Of a DNA stretch of 11,796 bases, positions 6,365 to 11,796 are shown in pieces (the first letter of the stretch is position 1; each line of letters opens with the position of its first letter). This DNA is from MTP4 sp9310u (GTDB lineage Archaea; Halobacteriota; Methanosarcinia; Methanosarcinales; Methanosarcinaceae): positions 1 through 11,796 of the forward strand of contig DAOUSW010000113.1 in NCBI GenBank assembly GCA_030627005.1, read 5' to 3'. A program made the position numbers and the translations under genes. The notes under the pieces were generated by a model. That model had not been told where the DNA came from, searched no databases, and saw only the letters and a program-made list of their open reading frames with translations.

Positions 6365-6510
6365 TATATTTCGTTTTTATCTCTTTAGTGCTGATTTTTA
6401 TTACCTGTCAGCCTATCTTTATCACTTTCTTGCTTATCCCTGAAAGAAATGGATAAATAAAAAATGTTTGATCAAGCGATTCAATTACACTGCTTCGCCG
6501 GAGAACAATT

Positions 6511-8661
6511 ATGGAATCATTGTTAGGAAACATTGACATCATACTTGGGGTTTCTATTCTTCTTCTTTCCATATTCCACAAATTTGCGGTTCCTTCGGTG
6601 CTGGGTTTCCTTGTAACCGGCATGCTTTTGGGGCCTTATGGACTGGGACTGATTGGAGAGACCCAGGGAGTGGAAATCCTTGCGGAGTTTGGGGTCATCT
6701 TCCTGCTATTTATTATTGGGGTTGAACTTTCCCTGAAGGAACTCTGGGAGATAAAGAAGACCGTTCTTGCAGGCGGTACTCTCCAGATCCTTCTGACAAT
6801 TTTACTGGTTTTCCTGTTATGTATGCAGATGGGTTTCAGCAGGGCAAGTTCGGTGTTCATAGGTTTTCTTATTTCCCTGAGCAGTACTGCAATAGTGCTC
6901 AAAATCCTTCAGGAAAAGTCCGAGGTCTACAGCCCCCACGGGCGGACCTCGCTTGCAGTCCTGATCTTTCAGGACATCATTATCGTGCCCATGATCCTTG
7001 TCACACCTCTGCTGGCAGGGGTCTCGCAAGAACTCACAGGCTCACTTTCCACCCTCCTCCTGAAAGGGGTAGGGATCATCCTGCTGGTTATTCTCAGTGC
7101 CCGCTATATTGTTCCCAGGCTGCTCTATTACGTTGCAAGTACCCGCAGCAGGGAATTGTTCCTTCTAAGCGTTATTTTCATCTGCCTTTCAACGGCCCTC
7201 CTTACTTCCAGTGCAGGGCTGTCTCTTGCTCTTGGGGCTTTTCTGGCAGGACTGGTCATTTCCGAATCCGAATACAGCCAGCAGACCACGGGTTACATCA
7301 TGCCTTTTAAAGATGTATTCATGAGTTTTTTTTTCGTGTCCATTGGCATGCTGCTGGATGTGCAGTATTTCCTGGAAAATCCCCATGTCTTCATCCTGAT
7401 GGCTTTTGCCGTCGTCTTCCTGAAAGCACTTTCCGGAGCCATTGCAACCTTTTTACTCGGCTATCCTCTCCGCACCACCCTGCTCACGGGGCTTGCCTTA
7501 TCCCAGGTGGGGGAGTTCTCCTTCGTCCTTTCGAAGTTCGGCCTGGAATTCAATCTTCTGGACCAAAACACTTACCAGACTTTCCTTGCCGTTTCCATAC
7601 TCACGATGGGCATCACCCCCTTTGTTATAAACGGGTCTCCCGGAGTTGTGGACTTCTTCCTCAGGAAGGTTTCCGACACGAAACTGGTGCATGGGCTCTA
7701 TTCCAATAGACTGCGCTCTGACAAACGGCATTTCGGCAAGCTGCACCCTGACAAACCGCACCCTGACAAACTGCACCCTGACAAACTGCACCCTGACAAA
7801 CCGCACCCTGACAAACTGCACCCTGACAAACCGCACCCTGACAAACTGAATTCCGATAAATCGTACCCTGGTTCCGGGAAAATTAAGGCTGGTGAAGAGC
7901 TCAAGCTTAACGACCACCTCATAATTGTCGGGTATGGTTTTAACGGCAGGACAGTTTCAAAAGCAGCAAAAACCGCGGGTATTCCCTATATCATTATAGA
8001 AATAAACCCTGAAATAGTCCGTCGGGAAAAAGCCAGAGGGGAACGGATCTACTATGGGGACGCCACTTACGAAGCTGTAATGGAACATGCCGGAATAAGG
8101 GATGCACGTATTCTTGTTATTGGGATTTCAGACCCTGCTGCTACCAGGAAGGCCGTGAAAATGGTAAAACACCTGAACCCTAAAATCCATATCATTGCAA
8201 GGACCCGCTACCTGCGCGAAATGGAACCTCTGCATGCCCTGGGCGCGGAAGAAATCATTCCCGAAGAATACGAGACTTCAGTTGAGGTTTTTGTCCGCCT
8301 CCTTGAAAAGTACCTTGTTCCCGGAGAAGATATTGAGAAATTAGTCCGAGAAATTCGGGCTGACGGCTATGGGATGTTGCGAAAGCTCTCCGATGGAAAG
8401 GCCGTCAATTTCAACATCAGAAAAGACCTCCCAGGCATAGAAATCATTGTCATCCGGGTGAATGAAGGCTCCGAAATAGCCGGGAAAAACCTTTTAGACA
8501 TGGAACTCAGAAAAAAACACGGAGTTACAGTCCTTTCAATCCGGCGAGACTCCGATATGATACACACTCCCGACGGCTGTACTCTTATTCAGGCAAATGA
8601 TGTCTGCATCCTGCTGGGGAAACCCCGTAAACTGCACGATGCCAGAAGATTTTTTGAATGA
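6511..8661 (+). CDS. CPA2/Kef-type cation:proton antiporter with TrkA-N and TrkA-C domains
   Basis: A 716-aa protein; ATG follows GGAG at 6500-6503. Residues about 5-385 form a 12-13-span Na+/H+ exchanger domain with the family's buried FQDIIIVP motif (Gln154, Asp155) and a GLALSQVGEFSFVL helix (327-340). After a hydrophilic linker, a RCK/TrkA-N Rossmann domain starts at about 467 with GYGFNGR (474-480), acidic Glu497 ending strand 2, and GDATYEAVMEHAGI (516-529); it would bind NAD(H) or a nucleotide. A TrkA-C domain occupies about 630-705. Such proteins exchange K+ or Na+ for protons and are gated by the cytoplasmic domains. The linker (about 402-454) contains seven perfect and several degenerate copies of a [LP]HPDK pentapeptide, not typical of the family. 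Ion specificity is not determined by sequence here. Confidence 0.93.
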   Translation: MESLLGNIDIILGVSILLLSIFHKFAVPSVLGFLVTGMLLGPYGLGLIGETQGVEILAEFGVIFLLFIIGVELSLKELWEIKKTVLAGGTLQILLTILLVFLLCMQMGFSRASSVFIGFLISLSSTAIVLKILQEKSEVYSPHGRTSLAVLIFQDIIIVPMILVTPLLAGVSQELTGSLSTLLLKGVGIILLVILSARYIVPRLLYYVASTRSRELFLLSVIFICLSTALLTSSAGLSLALGAFLAGLVISESEYSQQTTGYIMPFKDVFMSFFFVSIGMLLDVQYFLENPHVFILMAFAVVFLKALSGAIATFLLGYPLRTTLLTGLALSQVGEFSFVLSKFGLEFNLLDQNTYQTFLAVSILTMGITPFVINGSPGVVDFFLRKVSDTKLVHGLYSNRLRSDKRHFGKLHPDKPHPDKLHPDKLHPDKPHPDKLHPDKPHPDKLNSDKSYPGSGKIKAGEELKLNDHLIIVGYGFNGRTVSKAAKTAGIPYIIIEINPEIVRREKARGERIYYGDATYEAVMEHAGIRDARILVIGISDPAATRKAVKMVKHLNPKIHIIARTRYLREMEPLHALGAEEIIPEEYETSVEVFVRLLEKYLVPGEDIEKLVREIRADGYGMLRKLSDGKAVNFNIRKDLPGIEIIVIRVNEGSEIAGKNLLDMELRKKHGVTVLSIRRDSDMIHTPDGCTLIQANDVCILLGKPRKLHDARRFFE
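7711..7875 (+). repeat. 15-nt in-frame repeat encoding [LP]HPDK in the antiporter linker
   Basis: Eleven 15-nt blocks lie in register. The seven at 7741-7845 match CYGCACCCTGACAAA exactly, and the flanking ones (7711, 7726, 7846, 7861) are degenerate. The first-line variation is a single C/T that toggles Pro and Leu. All blocks keep frame between the membrane domain and the TrkA-N domain. Confidence 0.95.
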
Positions 8662-8785
8662 GCTCCGAAGGTAAAAAAGTAGAAGGTAAAAAGGGTTCTC
8701 CCTCCCTCTTCGGTTGATATTGTTTTCGTTAGTCAAGGAACTGGTTAGTCCGGGAAACCTTTAATTTGACCGATCTCATCTGACC

Positions 8786-8800
8786 CGGGAAACCTTTTTT
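8786..8800 (+). terminator. Possible T-tract terminator of the antiporter gene
   Basis: A run of six T follows GGGAAACC about 125 nt after the antiporter stop. Archaeal transcription often ends at T-rich tracts. The call rests on that run alone. Confidence 0.3.
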
Positions 8801-8822
8801 CCGCGGAGAGATTCGAAAGCTT

Positions 8823-8841
8823 CCGCCAGCTTGCCTGGCGG
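8823..8841. repeat. Perfect 7-bp hairpin
   Basis: CCGCCAG (8823-8829) pairs fully with CTGGCGG (8835-8841) across a 5-nt loop CTTGC. It is GC-rich in an AT-rich surround. No T-tract follows on the plus strand, so a terminator role is not obvious. Confidence 0.7.
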
Positions 8842-9205
8842 CCCTCACAAAAAATAGAGGTGCTAAAAAAAGTAAAAAATAAATCAAAATTAATGTTCTT
8901 TTATTTGTGTTTAAAATTCTCGGTTTTGTCTTTTCTTCTTTTTAATCTCTTTAAACTTTTCTTTTGTAAAGGCCGGGCTCCTTCGTCGCCCGTGGACAAG
9001 AACGACGTGATAGGGCTATTTATGCTGTACGGGGACATATTTCAGGACTTTTTCCGGTTGTCCGGGGTCCTGATCCGGAATTTTGAGCCAGACATTGCTC
9101 TTATTCGACTTAATAACATCGACTGAATAATGCAGGGCTATCAAAAAAAAGTAGAAGGTAAAAAGTAAATTCAGGTCATAAGCAAATTTCGGTCATCCGG
9201 AAAAA

Positions 9206-10024
9206 TCATCTCCAGATAATGTCCGCCTGCTTTCTTCCCGGAATCTTTTTGAATTTATATTTCGGATACCCTACCATCAGCGCGTATTGCGGGACATATT
9301 CTTCGGGAATCCCCAGTTCGTCTTTCAGAGGCTGATACTCCATCGCTCCGATCTGCAGGAGCCCTGCCCAGCAGGTGCCAAGCTCAAAGGAAGGAGCCAT
9401 CAGGTCAAAGGTGCTCAGGGCGATGATGCTGTCGGTATATGCAAGCGTGTTTTCGGCGTAGGCGTATACCAGGCAGGGTGCTCCCCGGCAGATGGGGTCG
9501 AGACCTGCGTCCCAGAGGCCGACAAGGGCGGGGAAGACCGGCTTTAGCGGGTGTACAGCGTCTTCGTTTTCTGCCATCATGCGCATCCAGTCGATCGTGA
9601 GTCCCGCAAGCTTTTTGACCTCGCCGGGATCGGTTATCACAAGCCACTTCACGGGCTAGGCGTTCATGCCCGAGGGGGCAAAACGGCCCGCTTCCAGGAT
9701 TCCGGCTATCTTTTCTTTTTCGACCGCTTTGTTCTTGAAAGTCCTTGTTGAGCGCCTGCTCTGTACATATTTCGTGAACACTTCGGGACTGAGCTGCGTG
9801 GTATCCGCGATGTCGTTTTCCGGAGGGAAGGTCTCGTAATTTCCCTGGATAGCATCTGCCGGGCAGGCGGCTTCGCAGTGTCCGCAGCGGGAGCAGAAGG
9901 GCTCATTTTCAGCGGGTAGGGATGGATAACCGTCCTCACCGGGCATAATAATGTGCACAGGACAGATCTCGGAACATGTCCCGCAGGCTGTGCACTTTTC
10001 CAGATCAAAAGAAATCAGGCTCAT
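9206..10024 (-). CDS. Two-[4Fe-4S] ferredoxin-nitroreductase fusion with in-frame TAG (pyrrolysine candidate or nonsense allele)
   Basis: Read through one TAG at 9656-9658, the frame gives a single 272-residue protein. Residues 1-60 hold two ferredoxin motifs (Cys11/14/17/21 and Cys44/47/50/54), each for a [4Fe-4S] cluster. From about 88 a nitroreductase/FMN domain runs to the end: SRRSTRTF (89-96), LEAGRFAPSGMNA (110-122), TAG as residue 123, then PVKWLVITDP, and later FELGTCWAGLLQIGA. The domain normally reads N-x-Q-P here, so TAG replaces Gln (CAG to TAG is one change). The protein would transfer electrons from its clusters to FMN for reducing an unknown substrate in the cytoplasm. GAGGT at 10032-10036 sits 7 nt from the ATG, and a TATA box lies at about 10065-10076. 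If TAG is a stop, the product is a 122-aa ferredoxin with a stub, and a GTG at 9652 could restart the rest. All other genes here end in TGA or TAA. Confidence 0.88.
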
Positions 10025-10064
10025 TTCAGGTACCTCACTGATCAGGTTATTTCTCCTGAATTGA

Positions 10065-10076
10065 TGATATAATTAA
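10065..10076 (-). promoter_or_regulatory. TATA box for the ferredoxin-nitroreductase
   Basis: The minus strand reads GTTAATTATATCATC. A start about 25 nt on would give a leader of about 20 nt containing the GAGGT ribosome binding site. Confidence 0.45.
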
Positions 10077-10084
10077 CTTTCAAA

Positions 10085-10225
10085 ATGAGGTGTGGGAATC
10101 AGAATGAAATAGAAATCAGAATGAGGTGTGGGAATCAGAATGAAATAGAAATCAGAATGAGGTGTGGAAATCAGAATGAAATAGAAATCAGAATGAGGTG
10201 TGGAAATCAGAATGAAATGGAGATG
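10085..10225. repeat. 36-bp tandem repeat, almost four units, with an internal half-unit
   Basis: Units begin at 10085, 10121, 10157 and 10193, each opening ATGAGGTGTGGRAATCAG; the last is interrupted after about 28 nt. Each unit is itself two related halves (ATGAGGTGTGGGAATCAG and AATGAAATAGAAATCAGA). One reading frame is open through the array to 10357 (90 codons), but there is no ribosome binding site and the protein is repetitive, so coding is doubtful. It lies just upstream of the nitroreductase promoter. Confidence 0.9.
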
Positions 10226-10598
10226 AGGCATCTGATTTTGGGGTATGTTGGGTGGTTGAAGGGGGTGAGAGATTGGGGGATTTTAAATCAGAAAAGAGTA
10301 TTTCTCAGATGCCCAATCAATAATAGGACTGCAAATTATATAAGGCTGGGGAAATAATGATTGTTTAGTCTATTTTATGGCAGTACTGCTACATTTTAGA
10401 AAAATACAGCAGTACTCATATTTTTCTCTGCTTATTTTTCAAACTCCTTTTTATTTCCATTTATCATTTCGTTTGTGAGAGTGAGACAAATGAAAAAGGG
10501 AGAACTCTAAAACTAAAATAAAAATGGAGGGAATATTTGAGATTAAAATAAAAATGGAGGGGATTAGTGAGAGAGGAAAGGAGGGTTCTTAAAAATCC
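10226..10598. other. Intergenic region, no gene recognised
   Basis: It contains an inverted repeat (10382-10416) and two direct copies of a block of about 30 nt, CTAAAATAAAAATGGAGGG / TTAAAATAAAAATGGAGGG (about 10513-10571). The second region has GGAGGG next to short ATG ORFs of at most 22 codons, which I do not regard as genes. Confidence 0.5.
10382..10416. repeat. Inverted repeat AGTACTGCT / AGCAGTACT
   Basis: The 9-bp arms at 10382-10390 and 10408-10416 are exact complements with a 17-nt AT-rich loop. Each arm is itself nearly palindromic around AGTACT. It could be a transcript-end hairpin for the metallophosphoesterase gene (minus strand) or a protein binding site. Confidence 0.75.
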
Positions 10599-11372
10599 TC
10601 ACATCACGGTTTCAGCAACCAGTTCCCGGTTCCCTTCCGAGAAGATCCTGGAGACGCGGACCTTCCAGTTCCCACTTTCTATTTTTCCAGCTTCCCATTT
10701 TCCGTCTTCATTTCTGCCTTTCTCGGCCTCGATCAGGTTATAACACTGGGTGGTCTTGCCCCGGGTTTTGGAGGAGCAGATGGTCCCTGCGTTTATCACG
10801 AGCATGTTGTTAAGGTTCCAGACCCAGGGGATGTGGCAGTGCCCGCAGAGGACAAGGTTCACCTTACAGCCATTTAAGAGGTTAAGGACGTCTCCTGCGT
10901 CCACCAGGACGGTGTTTTCCCTGCCCGCAAGGGGGATCGGGACTAGGTGGTGGTGCAGGGCAAAGACCTTGAATTCGTCTCCGGTAAAAGCTTCCCTGAT
11001 CCAGCCGTAATTTTCTCTTCCCACATGCCCTTCGTCAAGGTCCGGCTGGGATGAGTCAGCCCCGACAACGGTAACGTTTCCGAGCCTGTGGGTGGAGAAC
11101 CGGTCGTCAAAGAGGTCTTCAAAATGGAGGTATCCGGCATTTTTCGAATCGTGATTTCCGGGGACAAGGACCTTATTTTTACATTCGATCCTGTCAATAA
11201 ACTGTTTTACCCCGTCGTATTCGGCGGAAAACCCGTTTTCCGTCAGGTCTCCCGTGATCACCACGATATCAGGGGAAAGCCCGTTTATGCTCTCAACCAT
11301 TGAATCCGCAATTTTCGGCACAAAGTACGTTTCTGAAAAGTGTATGTCTGAAAGGTGTACGATCTGTATAAT
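10599..11372 (-). CDS. Calcineurin-like metallophosphoesterase, start codon non-canonical (ATT) or frameshifted
   Basis: The canonical GTG at 11321 gives 240 aa and lacks the first metal-binding motif. The frame stays open for 17 more codons to ATT at 11370-11372 and reads IQIVHLSDIHFSETYF, supplying the D-x-H motif (Asp9, His11). With this start the protein is 257 aa and has every family motif in order: DIH, GDL (Gly41-Asp42), GNHD (72-75), HHH (140-142) and GHCH (177-180). These bind a two-metal centre that hydrolyses phosphomono- or diesters; the substrate is unknown. ATT lies about 8 nt after AAGGA. A TGA two codons further up blocks any longer form. Alternatively ATG 11378-11380 is the original start and one extra A shifted the frame (ATG AGA ATT would give MRIIQIVHLSDIHF). 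The segment GKWEAGKIESGNWKV near the C-terminus comes from a 15-nt repeat (10659-10703). Confidence 0.87.
   Translation of the reverse strand: MIQIVHLSDIHFSETYFVPKIADSMVESINGLSPDIVVITGDLTENGFSAEYDGVKQFIDRIECKNKVLVPGNHDSKNAGYLHFEDLFDDRFSTHRLGNVTVVGADSSQPDLDEGHVGRENYGWIREAFTGDEFKVFALHHHLVPIPLAGRENTVLVDAGDVLNLLNGCKVNLVLCGHCHIPWVWNLNNMLVINAGTICSSKTRGKTTQCYNLIEAEKGRNEDGKWEAGKIESGNWKVRVSRIFSEGNRELVAETVM
10659..10703 (-). repeat. Three degenerate 15-nt units inside the metallophosphoesterase gene
   Basis: On the coding strand, GGAAAATGGGAAGCT, GGAAAAATAGAAAGT and GGGAACTGGAAGGTC lie in register and encode a G-[KN]-x pattern. They fall in the poorly conserved C-terminal part, after the last metal-binding motif. 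Confidence 0.65.
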
Positions 11373-11436
11373 TTCTCATTCCTTTTTTAATAAAATTATA
11401 ATATAGGTTTTATACGAGGGGTCGAATCCTTCCATC

Positions 11437-11448
11437 TTATATATATTT
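11437..11448 (-). promoter_or_regulatory. Candidate TATA box for the metallophosphoesterase
   Basis: The minus strand reads ATAAATATATATAAGATGG. Transcription would start near 11418, giving a leader of about 45 nt. A closer AT-rich string (about 11391-11403) is an alternative that would put the start site next to the ATT/ATG. Confidence 0.4.
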
Positions 11449-11690
11449 ATCCTGTATGAATCTACATTTGTCTTAATCTAATTATAAATCATTAAAAATA
11501 CATACTTGTATTGTCAGATATAATAGAATGGATCATCATATCCTAAATTTTAATTCATGACAAAATAGCTGTTTTGAGCCGGATACTGGGAATTAGGTTC
11601 CTTTCCTTCTTTTTTTTCAGAAATAGTTGCCACGTGCGCGGGGGTTGGGAGAGTTTGGGGTTGTGTGAGGTAAGATGCGATAAAATCATC
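11449..11690. other. AT-rich intergenic sequence
   Basis: I see no ORF with a ribosome binding site. There is a T-run (about 11609-11618) and a short G-rich stretch (about 11637-11670) ahead of the terminal repeat. Confidence 0.5.
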
Positions 11691-11796
11691 AGCAAAAAGA
11701 AGGTCGGCAAAGAGAAGGTCAGCAAAGAGAAGGCCAGCAAAAAGAAGGTCAGCAAAAAGAAGGTCAGCAAAAAGAAGGTCAGCAAAAAGAAGGTCA
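11691..11796. repeat. 15-nt tandem repeat, seven units, continuing off the right edge
   Basis: Units of consensus AGCAAAAAGAAGGTC start at 11691 and recur every 15 nt; those at 11706 and 11721 carry two or three substitutions, the last four are identical. The array reaches the final base of the window and likely continues. Its sequence is unrelated to the left-edge array, though the period is the same. Confidence 0.92.

Larger units (their letters stand above)
8662..9205. other. Gene-poor region after the antiporter
   Basis: No gene is confidently supported. An 88-codon plus-strand ORF (8860-9126, GTG start) has a very Lys/Phe/Leu-rich, AT-driven first half and no ribosome binding site, so I do not call it. 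The stretch holds CCCGGGAAACCTTTTTT (about 8784-8800), a direct repeat of CGGGAAACCT (8751 and 8786), a perfect hairpin (8823-8841), and an identical 21-bp direct repeat at each side (8673-8693 and 9145-9165). Decayed coding DNA or a short insertion are both possible. Confidence 0.5.

Noticed and set aside
6463..6525. 20-codon upstream ORF overlapping the antiporter start
   Set aside because: It has an ATG but no ribosome binding site and no recognisable peptide. It ends in TAG, but there is nothing to suggest translation.
7498..7922. Antisense ORFs across the antiporter repeat
   Set aside because: They are open only because a 15-nt repeat stays open in several frames. The products are pure repeats (RFVRVQFV or LSGCG types).
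8860..9126. 88-codon plus-strand ORF with hydrophobic start
   Set aside because: The hydrophobicity comes from a T-rich stretch, the GTG start has no ribosome binding site, and no family is recognisable. The reverse strand gives only fragments broken by stops.
10085..10225. CRISPR array
   Set aside because: Units are directly adjacent with no unique spacers, and no cas gene is near.
10085..10357. 90-codon ORF over the 36-bp repeat
   Set aside because: It has no ribosome binding site, a product made mostly of repeat, and it lies antisense to nothing that would support it. The open frame follows from a repeat unit divisible by three.
11415..11432. tRNA T-loop-like GGTCGAATCC
   Set aside because: No acceptor, D-arm or anticodon arm can be folded around it, and it lacks the second T of the usual TTC.

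Overview
The window looks like chromosomal DNA of a methanogenic archaeon, most likely Methanosarcina or a close relative. The reasons are archaeal TATA boxes about 25 nt upstream of starts, strong GGAGG ribosome binding sites, lipobox-type secreted proteins, GC-balanced genes separated by AT-rich spacers, a ferredoxin-nitroreductase, and abundant degenerate short tandem repeats between genes. The genus call is inference from gene content and style; no rRNA or tRNA is present to confirm it.

Layout. Positions 1-75 hold a 15-nt tandem repeat that runs in from the left. Positions 503-702 (minus strand) carry two tandem, homologous 27-codon membrane microprotein genes, each with a perfect ribosome binding site. 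A divergent plus-strand cluster follows at 1017-4772: a TlpA-like thioredoxin lipoprotein, a CcdA-type membrane electron carrier, a DUF3179 lipoprotein with a CPLC motif, and a lipoprotein with two Ig-like domains. A phosphoribosyltransferase gene (4835-5539) follows. Convergent to it is a single minus-strand ORF that joins an antitoxin-like coiled coil to a RelE-family toxin domain (5597-6076). Next comes a CPA2/Kef-type cation:proton antiporter whose cytoplasmic linker is expanded by a 15-nt repeat (6511-8661). After a gene-poor stretch there are two minus-strand genes: a two-cluster ferredoxin-nitroreductase interrupted by one in-frame TAG (9206-10024), and a calcineurin-like metallophosphoesterase (10599-11372). 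The right edge is another 15-nt repeat array (11691-11796).

How it may work together. The thioredoxin, CcdA and DUF3179 genes suggest a small extracytoplasmic thiol-redox module: CcdA carries electrons across the membrane, the lipoprotein thioredoxin receives them, and the DUF3179 cysteine pair is a candidate client. The remaining genes look like independent housekeeping or accessory units.

Themes worth attention: (1) the microprotein pair, which shows mainly synonymous divergence; (2) the amber codon exactly where nitroreductases usually carry Gln, in a window where no other gene ends in TAG, which in a pyrrolysine-using lineage could be decoded; (3) the antitoxin-toxin fusion; (4) two genes whose expected start positions hold ACG or ATT instead of a canonical start; (5) recurrence of 15-nt-period repeats inside genes (in frame) and between genes.
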